From the NCBI GenBank assembly GCA_900318255.1, contig ONJX01000010.1:1-64000 (forward strand): a stretch of DNA of 64,000 nucleotides, given 5' to 3'. Positions 33,365-42,961 of the stretch are shown here, one piece after another. How positions within the stretch are numbered: position 1 is the first letter of the stretch; every line of letters begins with the position of its first letter. The notes under the pieces were generated by a model. It was given only the letters and a program-made list of their open reading frames with translations, ran no database searches and had not been told where the DNA came from. The translations under genes and the position numbers were made by a program. Origin of the DNA: an uncultured Prevotellaceae bacterium. Its GTDB lineage: Bacteria; Bacteroidota; Bacteroidia; Bacteroidales; Muribaculaceae.

Positions 33365-36300
33365 ATGAAGCAACTAAGTTTACTTTCCAAAAACCTTGTG
33401 CTGATGATTGCTGTGGTAGTGCTGGCACTGCCTGCCCATGCCGACCGCACCGTCAATCAGCTGCAATTTGGCAAGCAGACCATCGAGGTTGCTGCCGACG
33501 AGGTGATAACCTTCCTCGACATGAACGGTTATCAAGGCATCTCGTCGTCGAGCAGCAACAACTCGCAGTCGCTCACCGTGTTCAAGCCCGCCCAGGGGAT
33601 GGCTATCCAGCTCACCTTTGAGCGCCTCGACGTGCGCAACGACGGCAACTCTTGGCCTGCTTACGTCAACGTGTATGCCGGCGACCCCGACCCCGAGGGG
33701 TCGTTTGGCTATGCCACCTCAACAAGTGGCGTCACCGCTTCGTCCACACTGCCCACTGGCACTGTGCTAGAGAAGCTCGACGGCACCTATGAGAACAAGA
33801 CCTACACCGCCACCGATGCCTCGGGCATCATCTCGGTGGGTTATCTCTACCGTTATGCCAAAGCCATTGACGGCTGGAAGGCTACGGTGAAGTGTATCAC
33901 CCTTGAAGACATGGCAGTTACTGGCGCGTCGAGCAACTACGACAACGTGGCTGCCAGCACCACCGCCACCGAGGGCATCAACTTTGCCACTGCCGTGGTC
34001 ACCACCACTGGCGTGATGAACGCCGACAACGTTACCGGCATCACCTTCAAGGCCACCACCAATGAGGACGCCATCGACCCATTGCAGCTGCGCCTCTATG
34101 CAGGTTCGCAGCCATCGTTCAAGGGGGCCACACCTCTTGATGCTACTGTTGCTGCCAACCGCGACGGCTACACCTTCACCCTGAACCAGCCACTGACCGA
34201 GGGCTCCAACCAGTTCTCGATTGCAGGTGAATACCTGAGCACTGCTGTACCAGGTGCTAAGGCTGCTATCGAGATTAGTAAGATTACAACCGCTAGTATG
34301 CCCGAGGGCGTGACTCCGTTCACCGCTGGCACTCCCGTGGTAGTAGCCAAACCTGCTATTGCGTTGATTTCCACCACCCCGCAAGTCATCACCGTGGGCG
34401 ACGTGCCTTACAATTTCTATGACGACGGCGGCAAGGATGGTAACATCACTCAAGGCTTTGAGGGACAGATTACCTTTGTTCCTGCCACCGAGGGCAACGC
34501 CATCAAGATCGACTTCTCGAAACTCGACCTGTTCAACACTTCTACCGTTGGCTACAACGACGTGTTCAAGTTCTACAACGGACGCGAGGTGAACGAGGAG
34601 AACCTTATCACCACTCTCCTCAACGAGGCCGAAATCGTGAAATCGACTGCCGAGGATGGCTCTATGACCGTATATCTCAAGAGCACAGCCGGCTACCCCA
34701 AGAGCGGCTGGGAGGCACTGGTGAGCCAGTTCCTGCCCGGTGACATGACTCTGGCAGGTGTCAACGGTGAGGCTGCTTCAACAGCAACAGTTGCTGCTGG
34801 CGATACTAATGCGCAGATGCTCGTCATCGATGTGCTCACCGACAACACCGCCAACCCACTGAGCCTCAACGAAATCAATCTCACCACCGCCGACGCGAAG
34901 AACATCGCGCGCGCACGCGCTTATTATTTAGGTAAGAAAAACGAGTTTGCCACCACCACCCTCTTTGGTGAGACCACCGTCAGCGGCACTGCTATCGCCA
35001 TCACTGGCGAGCAGGAGCTCATCGAGGGTCACAACTATGTGGCTATCGTTCTCGACCTCAACGACCAGGCTCAAAACGGCGAGCAAATCACCCTGTCGCT
35101 CACTAACGTGACAGTGGGCGAGACCACCCAGGCTCCCGAGGTAGCTGTTAGTGCCACTCGCACCGTCAACAACATCTGCCGCGCCACTCAAGGCTCGCAC
35201 AGCCACATCATCAGCGGCCCCTGGACCTTCACCAACACCGAGGGCTACAGCGGTAAGTATGAGACCGTCGATACCGACTACATCGTCACCTTCACCCCTG
35301 CCGAGGCAGGCACCGTGGCGCAGATCGACTTCTCGGCATTTGACGTGTACTACTCTAGCTCAAGCTATGGAACAAAGGCCGTATTTGAGATTTACAGCGG
35401 CACCGAGGTCAACAGCGCCAACCTGCTGTGGAGCCTCACCGACGCCAGCCAGAGCTCTACCGGTCCTGGCACAGTGCTCCGCTCGCAGAGTGCCGAGGGC
35501 TCGTTGACCATCCGTTTCAACCCCAAGACCACCAGCAGCTACTATGCCGGCACTGGCTGGACCGCCACCGTGCAGCCCTTCCAGAACCACAACATGGAGG
35601 TCAAGAATGTTACCGTTAACCAAACCAGCACCGACGTGCTCGCCCCTGGCGCTACCAGCGCCCAGCTCATCGACTTCGTAGTAGAGACCGAGGGCACACT
35701 GAGCACCGACGTTATCAGCAACATAGCCCTCGACCTCAAGGGCAGCGAGGCTGCCATCAGCAAGGTGAGCGTGCTTTATAACAACCAAAACGACTTTGCC
35801 ACAGCAGTAGAGGTGGGCAGCGTAGAGAACCCAGCCCAGAGCGAGGTGACCATCGCTGGCGAGCGCGAGCTCGTTGAGGGCAACAACTACTGGTGGGTAA
35901 CCGTTGACGTGAAAGCCGACGCCGAGGCCGAGGCCATCGTCGATGCCAAGCTCCTCTCAATCACCGACGCCACTGGCACCATCGCCGTGGAGAACGGCGA
36001 CCCCGAAGGCGAGCGCGTGGTTAAGTACATCTATCTGCTTGAGGAAGGCAACAACGTGGTTGTTGTCACCAACCCCCTCATGTTCTATGACGACGGAGGC
36101 CCCGATGGCAAGGTGAGCAAAGGCTTCACCGGCACCGTCACCTTCATTCCTGGCCGCGACAATAGCGCCATCGAGCTCAACACTCAGGGCACCTTCTCGA
36201 TTGGTTCAGGCAACATGTATGTGTATAATGGCCAAGAGGCTATCGACGACAACCTGCTCGCCAGGTTCTCTACCACTACTGGTCCCGCCAACCTCGTGAG

Positions 36301-39300
36301 CAAGGCCGACGATGGCTCTCTCACCGTGTACTATAAGGGCAACAGCACTGCCAGCACCCTCGACGGCTGGGCCATCGCAGTGTCGCTGCACGAGAAGACC
36401 CCATTTACCATCGAGAGCGTGGAAGCTACTGCCACCACCGAGAACGTGAACCGCAGCATGAGCGACGCGCTGATGCAGCAGCTCAAAGTAAACGTGAGCG
36501 GTGACAAAGAGCCTATCGCCATCAACAGCGTGAAGTTCACCACCACTGGCACCACCAGCGTGAGCGACATCGCTGCCGCTAAGCTCTATTACACTGGCCA
36601 TACTGCTACCTTCAGCGATGCCAACCCTGTAGCATCGCTCACCACAGTTGCCGATGGCGAGAACGTGCTCACCCTCGACACTCCCATCGAGATTAGCGAC
36701 AACGGCGACTACTACCTGTGGCTCACCTATGACGTGGCTGCCGACGCTGCCACTGGCAACAAGCTCGACGCACAAGTGCTTGAGATGACCCAGGGCAACA
36801 ACGTGATTGCCGTGACTGGTGCTGCCGCCGAGCGCGAAGTGGTGACAGGCATCAAGGGCACGTATGTGATTGGCTCTAGTGCCGATGCCGACTTCCCAAC
36901 CTTTGCTGCTGCCACCGCCGCCATGGCTAATGGCGTGGAAGGCGCTGTGCGCTTCGAGGTAGAGGACGGCAGCTATGCCGAGAACATCGTCATCAGCAAG
37001 GTGCGTGGCACCAGCGAGCAGAACACCGTCACCTTCGTGAGCAAGAGTGGCGACCGCAGCAAGGTGATCATCACCGGTGGCGGCTACAGTGCTCCAGCCT
37101 ATGGCGAGCTCAAGAAGGGCATGGTATTTGTCGAGACCACTCCATGGATAAGCTTCGAGAGCATGAGCTTCATTCCACAAAACCAGTCTTACCCCTATGC
37201 CGTACACATCTACAACCAGAGCCGCCACTTCACCCTCAAGGACTCTTACCTCAAAGCCGAGCTCGTGACCAGCGGCTACAGCGGCATGAACCTGTTTAAG
37301 ACCGAGAATGTGGGCACCCTCGACGACAAGGGAGGCATGAACAACGACTACCTCACCATCGACGGCAACGAGTTCTATGGCGGCTACATCGCTATGGGTC
37401 TCACTGGCCCTGGTCCAGTAGCAGTGCCCGATGCTCTTGACTATGTTATTACTAACAACAAGATTTCGGAGCCCCGCAGCAAGGGCATCTACATCACCGA
37501 CGTGGCTAACGCACTCATCGAGAACAACATCATCAGCCAGAGCACTACAACAGCTACTGGCTTCAACTCGATGGACATCTACCGCAACACTGGCAGCATG
37601 ATAGTTCGCAACAACGTGATAACCCACACTCACTCCTACTACTCGCAGGGTATCTACATGCGTCAAGGATGTGAGGGTCAAAGCGAAGACAATCCTATCC
37701 TCGTTTACAACAACAGCATTGTTATTACAAATGCTGCAAGCGGCAGCGTTGCCGGCATTCAAGTGACAGCCGACTCTAAGAACATCGCCTTCTACAACAA
37801 CACCGTGCGTGTGAGCGGTAGCAACGGTTATGTTTACTACACAGCTGGCAGCGGCAACCGTTACACTGGCGTGAAGATGCAGAACAACCTGCTGCAGAAC
37901 TTCACCACTAGCGGCAAGCTTGCCTACATCAACAGTGCCGACGACGCCAAGGCGTTGATTATGACCAACAACGCTGTGTATGCAGCATCGGGAACTCTCT
38001 TCGAGAACCATGCCGCAACTATCGACGAGCTTAACGCTCTCGACAACAAGCAAGGCAACATTGCCGAGCAGGCCGAGTTCATGAGCGACATCGACAACCA
38101 CCTGCTCAGTGCCGGCAACCTCAACGCCGGTGTGCCTGTCGATTTCATCACTACCGATGCCGACGGCAAGCAGCGCAATGCCCAGACTCCTACTATCGGT
38201 GCCTACGAGTGGGCCGAGGTAGTGGTTGAGAAACCCGAGATTGCCGAGGGCTATCCCACCGTTACCGACATCACCGAGACCACTGCCACCATCAAGAGCA
38301 AGTGGACAGTGGGCGGCAAGCTCTATTACATGGTTGAAACCGTTGCCAACGAGCCTGCGGGTATCGCTCCTAAGGCTACTGCCGACGACCTGCTGGCAAC
38401 CGACGGCATCGACATCACTGCCGACACCGAGGTGAACACTGCCCTCACCGACCTCACCCCAGCCACCACCTACAAGGCTTACCTCATGGTAGTGAGCCCT
38501 CTAGGTGAGACAAGCGACGTGGTAGAGACCGAGGAGTTCACCACCTTGCGTCACATCGAGCCACTCACCGCTACCCTCGACAAGGTGGCTGCCACCATCA
38601 ATGCTGGACAAACCGCTACCCTCACACCAGTAGTGGCTGGCGGCAATGAGCCTTACACCTATGAGTGGCGCGACCAGATGAACGAGGTGGTAGGCACTGA
38701 GGCCACTCTCACTGTCACTCCCGAGCACTCCTATGGTTACCGCCTGACAGTTACCAGTGCCGACGGTCAAACCGTTAATGCCAAGACTGGCGTGCGCGTG
38801 CTGGGTGAGGCAGTGACAGCGTCGATGGACGACAACTACCTCGACGACGAGAGCCACTGGGCATTTGACCCAACCACCGCCTCGATGGTTGCCGACGGCT
38901 TCTACAGCGGCTCTTACTACTTCAACAACGGCTCTATGCCAGCCTACAATTACTGGTATGGCTACTCCTTGAGCAACGAGACCGCCACCAGCTATGCCAC
39001 ACTCACCGACCAGTGGCACAGCGCAGTGGGCGAGGGTCACAACGGCTCTAGCAACTTTGCCATCGCCTTCCCCGAGGGACAGTTCATTGAGATCACCAAC
39101 AGCGCCGACGGCGACGTGCTAAATGGCGCTTACGTGAGCAACACCGCCTATGCCTACAATGGCATGGCAGTGGGCGATGGCTTCGCCACAGCCTTCTCAC
39201 AAGGCTCATGGTTCAAGCTCACCGCAGTGGGCTTCGACGCCGACGGTGAGGAGACGGCACGCACCGACTTCTACCTCGCCGACTATCGCAGCACTAACGC

Positions 39301-39913
39301 TCTCGACCACTACATCCTCGACACTTGGCAGTGGATGGACCTGCGTCCGCTGGGCAAGGTGGCTAAGGTGCGCTTCCTGCTCGACGGCAGCGACAAGGGC
39401 CAGTATGGCCTCAACACCGCAGCCTATTTCGCCCTCGACGACTTCAACTGCGAGCGCGACCTCATCGAGGAGCAGGTGCTCTACTACAAAGTGGGCAACT
39501 GGGCTCTCGACCTTAACGACATCTTCACCATCGTGGACGACGGCTCCACAGTGACCTACACCCTCGAAGACCTGGGTCAGGCACCATCACGCGACATCGA
39601 GACCGAAGGTCTTGACCTGGCAGTTGACGACAGTGGCATGCTCAACATCAACGCCAAGGTTGACCAGAGCAGTCGAGTAGTGATTGCTGGTGTTACCCAG
39701 AAGGGCAAGACCCAGTATGCTAAGCTCAACATCTACGTTGACAACACCACTGGCATCGAGGGCATTGCTGCCGGCAGTGGCAAGGTCATCGAGAGCCGCC
39801 ACTACGTTAACGTGGCTGGACAAGTGAGCGACCGTCCTTTCAGTGGCGTGAACATCATCGTCACCCGCTACAGCGATGGCACCACCACCCAGGTGAAGGC
39901 CATCATCAAGTGA
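33365..39913 (+). CDS. Giant secreted CUB/beta-helix/DUF4465 protein under B12-riboswitch control
   Basis: The protein has 2182 residues from MKQLSLLSKN with a signal peptide to about residue 26. Approximate domains are: four CUB-like units (30-180, 346-457, 602-739, 903-1011; FYDDGGKDGN, FYDDGGPDGK) alternating with four BNR-associated N-terminal-like units (each with an '.GNNYWWVTVDVKADA' type strand); a right-handed beta-helix (1167-1618); Fn3 (1620-1732); an Ig/PKD-like unit (1733-1816); DUF4465 (1822-2036; HWAF, YSLSNETATSYATL, ALDDFNC); and a sorting-like tail (YVNVAGQVSDRPFSGVN). From memory, DUF4465 proteins are linked to cobamide capture in Bacteroidetes. Cobamide binding at the cell surface is inferred from this and the riboswitch. 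The longer frame back to 33281 lacks a signal peptide start. Confidence 0.85.
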   Translation: MKQLSLLSKNLVLMIAVVVLALPAHADRTVNQLQFGKQTIEVAADEVITFLDMNGYQGISSSSSNNSQSLTVFKPAQGMAIQLTFERLDVRNDGNSWPAYVNVYAGDPDPEGSFGYATSTSGVTASSTLPTGTVLEKLDGTYENKTYTATDASGIISVGYLYRYAKAIDGWKATVKCITLEDMAVTGASSNYDNVAASTTATEGINFATAVVTTTGVMNADNVTGITFKATTNEDAIDPLQLRLYAGSQPSFKGATPLDATVAANRDGYTFTLNQPLTEGSNQFSIAGEYLSTAVPGAKAAIEISKITTASMPEGVTPFTAGTPVVVAKPAIALISTTPQVITVGDVPYNFYDDGGKDGNITQGFEGQITFVPATEGNAIKIDFSKLDLFNTSTVGYNDVFKFYNGREVNEENLITTLLNEAEIVKSTAEDGSMTVYLKSTAGYPKSGWEALVSQFLPGDMTLAGVNGEAASTATVAAGDTNAQMLVIDVLTDNTANPLSLNEINLTTADAKNIARARAYYLGKKNEFATTTLFGETTVSGTAIAITGEQELIEGHNYVAIVLDLNDQAQNGEQITLSLTNVTVGETTQAPEVAVSATRTVNNICRATQGSHSHIISGPWTFTNTEGYSGKYETVDTDYIVTFTPAEAGTVAQIDFSAFDVYYSSSSYGTKAVFEIYSGTEVNSANLLWSLTDASQSSTGPGTVLRSQSAEGSLTIRFNPKTTSSYYAGTGWTATVQPFQNHNMEVKNVTVNQTSTDVLAPGATSAQLIDFVVETEGTLSTDVISNIALDLKGSEAAISKVSVLYNNQNDFATAVEVGSVENPAQSEVTIAGERELVEGNNYWWVTVDVKADAEAEAIVDAKLLSITDATGTIAVENGDPEGERVVKYIYLLEEGNNVVVVTNPLMFYDDGGPDGKVSKGFTGTVTFIPGRDNSAIELNTQGTFSIGSGNMYVYNGQEAIDDNLLARFSTTTGPANLVSKADDGSLTVYYKGNSTASTLDGWAIAVSLHEKTPFTIESVEATATTENVNRSMSDALMQQLKVNVSGDKEPIAINSVKFTTTGTTSVSDIAAAKLYYTGHTATFSDANPVASLTTVADGENVLTLDTPIEISDNGDYYLWLTYDVAADAATGNKLDAQVLEMTQGNNVIAVTGAAAEREVVTGIKGTYVIGSSADADFPTFAAATAAMANGVEGAVRFEVEDGSYAENIVISKVRGTSEQNTVTFVSKSGDRSKVIITGGGYSAPAYGELKKGMVFVETTPWISFESMSFIPQNQSYPYAVHIYNQSRHFTLKDSYLKAELVTSGYSGMNLFKTENVGTLDDKGGMNNDYLTIDGNEFYGGYIAMGLTGPGPVAVPDALDYVITNNKISEPRSKGIYITDVANALIENNIISQSTTTATGFNSMDIYRNTGSMIVRNNVITHTHSYYSQGIYMRQGCEGQSEDNPILVYNNSIVITNAASGSVAGIQVTADSKNIAFYNNTVRVSGSNGYVYYTAGSGNRYTGVKMQNNLLQNFTTSGKLAYINSADDAKALIMTNNAVYAASGTLFENHAATIDELNALDNKQGNIAEQAEFMSDIDNHLLSAGNLNAGVPVDFITTDADGKQRNAQTPTIGAYEWAEVVVEKPEIAEGYPTVTDITETTATIKSKWTVGGKLYYMVETVANEPAGIAPKATADDLLATDGIDITADTEVNTALTDLTPATTYKAYLMVVSPLGETSDVVETEEFTTLRHIEPLTATLDKVAATINAGQTATLTPVVAGGNEPYTYEWRDQMNEVVGTEATLTVTPEHSYGYRLTVTSADGQTVNAKTGVRVLGEAVTASMDDNYLDDESHWAFDPTTASMVADGFYSGSYYFNNGSMPAYNYWYGYSLSNETATSYATLTDQWHSAVGEGHNGSSNFAIAFPEGQFIEITNSADGDVLNGAYVSNTAYAYNGMAVGDGFATAFSQGSWFKLTAVGFDADGEETARTDFYLADYRSTNALDHYILDTWQWMDLRPLGKVAKVRFLLDGSDKGQYGLNTAAYFALDDFNCERDLIEEQVLYYKVGNWALDLNDIFTIVDDGSTVTYTLEDLGQAPSRDIETEGLDLAVDDSGMLNINAKVDQSSRVVIAGVTQKGKTQYAKLNIYVDNTTGIEGIAAGSGKVIESRHYVNVAGQVSDRPFSGVNIIVTRYSDGTTTQVKAIIK

Positions 39914-39975
39914 TGATGCCACATTGATCTGATAAAGTCTCAGATTACATTTATTTATATAGTAACATCTCCGAA

Positions 39976-40008
39976 GCCACCTCGACGCGATGCCGAGGTG
40001 GCTTTGCT
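39976..40008 (+). terminator. Terminator after the giant gene
   Basis: GCCACCTCG (39976-39984) pairs with CGAGGTGGC (39994-40002), followed by TTTGCTTG. Confidence 0.8.
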
Positions 40009-40138
40009 TGTTCTCCACCCTCTTCGTGTACTTCGGTAATAAAAGCACAAAATTCAGTAAAATGGTCACATCGCAGTTCATTTATTGCCACTAATTTTGC
40101 AGTCGATAAAACTTATTATCTCTTAATACTGAAGCATT

Positions 40139-41272
40139 ATGAAAGCATTTTCTAAAGTTTTTATTCTCATGTTTGCGATGATTATGTGCAGTTGCTCCGA
40201 CGGCAGCAACGAGGCAATGGCTCAAGCCACCATGTCGCAAAAGTTGTATGTCACCATCGACGGCGTGACGCAACCCGTCACACTCTATGACAACGCAGCC
40301 ACTAGAGAGCTCGTTAACAAGCTGCAAGCCGGCGACGTGACAGTGACACTCAACTCCAGCGGCGACTTTGAAATATGGGGCGCTCTAGGTTTCTCGCTAC
40401 CCACAAGCAACGAGCAAATCACCACTCAACCTGGCGATGTGATACTTTATAACGGCAGCAACATCTGCCTCATGTATGGCTCCAACTCATGGAGCTACAC
40501 CCGCCTGGGACACATCGACGCACTCAACGAGAGCGAACTGCGCTCCTTCCTCAAGGCTGGCCAGAGCAACATCAGCGTCACCTTGTCGCTCCAGGGTGCC
40601 ACCACCCATGCCACCAGCAACACGCTCGTGATCTATTACAGCTACACCAACAAATGCCACCAGATTGTTGAAACACTCACCTCACAGATTGACGCCGACG
40701 TGGTGCGCATCTACCCTGCCGACAAGAGTCAGCAATATGAGGCCAACGGCTATGCTATAGGCATGCAACTGCTTAACGCCATCAAGGCCAACCCCAACAG
40801 TGCCGACAGCTATCCCGAGATTGACCCAGTGTCGATTTCTCTTGACGAATATGACACCTTTATCATCGTCACCCCACTGTGGTGGAGCCAGATGGCTGCC
40901 ATCCTGCAAACCTACTTGTTCAACCATGGTGCCGAAATGGCAGGCAAGAATGTGGGACTGATTGTGTCGAGCCACAGCAGCGGCATTGACGGTGTGGTGG
41001 CCGATGCCGAACGACTCATTCCAGGCGCTAACTGGATGGGAGAAGCACTGTGGATAAACAATGCCAACCATAGCAACCGCGCCACACTGATAGAGAACTG
41101 GCTCACCGACATCAACTACTCGGCAATATCCACCATCATTGACGACATCAACAATGACGTGCCCGCCCGCCCACAAGGCATTTACAACCTCAACGGACAG
41201 CGGTTGAACGAAGCTCCCCAAAGCGGCATATACATCGAGAATGGGATTAAAAAAATAGCCACAAAACGATAA
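40139..41272 (+). CDS. Lipoprotein fusing a cyclophilin-like domain to flavodoxin
   Basis: The 377-residue protein has the signal peptide MKAFSKVFILMFAMIMCSC with the lipidation Cys at 17 or 19. A cyclophilin-like domain (about 33-140; LYVTIDGVTQPVTLYDNAATRELVNKL, GDVILYNGSNICLMYGSNSWSYTRLG) is followed by a long-chain flavodoxin domain (about 160-340; LVIYYSYTNKCHQIVE, then IIVTPLWWSQMA, VGLIVSSHSSG). The end, GIYNLNGQRLNEAPQSGIYI, is a sorting-like tail. In other genomes these two domains occur as separate proteins. An exported flavodoxin would need FMN outside the cytoplasm. It is the first gene of a five-base-spaced operon. Confidence 0.82.
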   Translation: MKAFSKVFILMFAMIMCSCSDGSNEAMAQATMSQKLYVTIDGVTQPVTLYDNAATRELVNKLQAGDVTVTLNSSGDFEIWGALGFSLPTSNEQITTQPGDVILYNGSNICLMYGSNSWSYTRLGHIDALNESELRSFLKAGQSNISVTLSLQGATTHATSNTLVIYYSYTNKCHQIVETLTSQIDADVVRIYPADKSQQYEANGYAIGMQLLNAIKANPNSADSYPEIDPVSISLDEYDTFIIVTPLWWSQMAAILQTYLFNHGAEMAGKNVGLIVSSHSSGIDGVVADAERLIPGANWMGEALWINNANHSNRATLIENWLTDINYSAISTIIDDINNDVPARPQGIYNLNGQRLNEAPQSGIYIENGIKKIATKR

Positions 41273-41276
41273 CACA

Positions 41277-42365
41277 ATGAAATACATCACTATATCACTA
41301 GCAATAATGGGGCTACTGCTCATGTCGAGCTTCACACCCCAGCAAAAAAAAGAAACAATGAACACCACTTTACAACTCACACAAGACTGGGACAAGACAT
41401 TCCCCAAAAGCAATAAAGTCAACCACAAGAAGGTAACCTTCAAGAACCGCTACGGCATTGAACTCGCCGCCGACATGTACACCCCCAAAGGCGCAACAGG
41501 CAAGCTTGCTGCCATCGCCGTGAGCGGCCCCTTTGGTGCCGTGAAGGAGCAGTCGAGCGGCCTCTATGCACAGCACATGGCCGAGCGTGGTTTTGTGGCT
41601 ATTGCCTTCGACCCCTCGTTCACTGGCGAGAGTGGTGGCGAGCCACGCCGCATGGCATCGCCCGACATCAACACCGAGGACTTCCTGGCTGCCGTCGATT
41701 TCCTGAGCGTGCAAGACAATGTTGACCCTGAGCGCATAGGCATCATCGGCATCTGCGGCTTTGGCGGCATGGCCATCAATGCTGCCGCCCTCGACCCACG
41801 CATCAAGGCCACGGTAGCGTCAACCATGTATGACATGAGCAAGATTAGTGCCGAGGGCTACTTCAAGAGCGACGACAGCCCCGAGAAACGCATGGCTCAG
41901 CGCAAAGCCCTTGCAGCCCAGCGCACCCAGGACTTCAGGAGCGGCACCTACAAGCGTGCCGGTGGCGTGGTTGACCCCTTGCCCGATGACGCCCCCTTCT
42001 TCGTTAAAGACTATCACGACTACTACAAGACGGCTCGCGGCTACCACCAGCGCAGCGGCAACAGCACCGACGGCTGGAACGTGACTGGCTGCCAGTCGTT
42101 CCTGAACCAGCCCCTGCTTGCCTGGGCTCACGAGATTGAGACCCCCGTGCTGCTCATCCACGGCGAGAAGGCCCACTCGCGTTACTTCTCGGAGTATGCC
42201 TTTGAGAAGATGACCGGCGTTCACGTCGAGGCACAGAGCAAGACTGTGGGCAACAAGGAGCTGATGATTATCCCTGGAGCCGTTCACACCGACCTCTACG
42301 ACGACAAGAACGGCAAAATTCCATACGATAAAATTGAGAAATTCTTTAACGAAAACTTGAAATAA
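41277..42365 (+). CDS. Exported alpha/beta hydrolase, dienelactone hydrolase-like
   Basis: The 362-residue protein has an N-terminal signal-like segment (MKYITISLAIMGLLLMSSFT). The alpha/beta hydrolase fold shows IAVSGPFGAVKEQSSG, the nucleophile elbow GICGFGG (about 160-166; a Cys in place of Ser, as in dienelactone hydrolases), FLSVQDNVDPERIGIIG, a PVLLIHGEKAHSR strand with the acid and the His in GAVHTDLYD. The substrate is unknown. It follows the flavodoxin lipoprotein by 4 bases and precedes an FMN reductase by 3, so the three are probably co-transcribed in a redox/electrophile response unit. Confidence 0.85.
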   Translation: MKYITISLAIMGLLLMSSFTPQQKKETMNTTLQLTQDWDKTFPKSNKVNHKKVTFKNRYGIELAADMYTPKGATGKLAAIAVSGPFGAVKEQSSGLYAQHMAERGFVAIAFDPSFTGESGGEPRRMASPDINTEDFLAAVDFLSVQDNVDPERIGIIGICGFGGMAINAAALDPRIKATVASTMYDMSKISAEGYFKSDDSPEKRMAQRKALAAQRTQDFRSGTYKRAGGVVDPLPDDAPFFVKDYHDYYKTARGYHQRSGNSTDGWNVTGCQSFLNQPLLAWAHEIETPVLLIHGEKAHSRYFSEYAFEKMTGVHVEAQSKTVGNKELMIIPGAVHTDLYDDKNGKIPYDKIEKFFNENLK

Positions 42366-42368
42366 AAA

Positions 42369-42905
42369 ATGAAAAAAGTTGTTGTAATCTCCACCAGTCT
42401 GCGCCCAGGCTCTAACAGCCACTCGCTGGCAGAGCAGTTTGCACAGGGTGCCAAGGCTGCTGGCCATGAAGTGAAGCTAATAGAGCTGCGAGGGAAAGAA
42501 ATAAAGTTCTGCATAGGTTGCCTGTCGTGCCAAAAGACGGGAAAGTGCGTGTTTAACGACGATGTGCCAGCCATTATGGAGAGCGTGCTCAATGCCGACG
42601 TGGTGTGCTGGGCGACACCCATTTACTACTATGAGATGAGTGGGCAGATGAAGACCCTCATCGACCGCATGAATGCCATGTATCCCAAGGACTACCACTT
42701 TCGCGACATCTACCTGCTCACCACTGCTGCCGAGGGCGAAGCACATGTTCCGGAGCGCGCACAGAGTGGCCTGCAAGGGTGGATAGACTGTTATGAGAGA
42801 GCGGCACTCAAGGCGCACCTGTTTTGCGGCGGCGTGGGAGCCCCACGCGAGATTGAGGGCAACACCAAGCTGCAAGAGGCCTTCGAGCTGGGCAAGAGCA
42901 TATAA
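42369..42905 (+). CDS. NADPH-dependent FMN reductase-like flavoprotein
   Basis: The 178-residue cytoplasmic flavodoxin-fold protein has the FMN phosphate loop STSLRPGSNSHSLAEQF (about 8-24), a CIGCLSCQKTGKCVFNDD cysteine cluster (about 47-64) as in iron-sulfur flavoproteins and multimeric flavodoxin WrbA-like reductases, and ADVVCWATPIYYYEMSGQMKTLIDR. It probably reduces quinones or other electrophiles. It is third gene of the operon. Confidence 0.85.
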   Translation: MKKVVVISTSLRPGSNSHSLAEQFAQGAKAAGHEVKLIELRGKEIKFCIGCLSCQKTGKCVFNDDVPAIMESVLNADVVCWATPIYYYEMSGQMKTLIDRMNAMYPKDYHFRDIYLLTTAAEGEAHVPERAQSGLQGWIDCYERAALKAHLFCGGVGAPREIEGNTKLQEAFELGKSI

Positions 42906-42961
42906 CCACATCTCCACCCCTATTGAAAATAAATGGCCACTGCTTTACGTTTAGTAATTAT

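Noticed and set aside
36206..38101. 631-codon - strand frame opposite the giant secreted gene
   Set aside because: It is an antisense shadow of the DUF4465 protein gene, with no recognisable motif.
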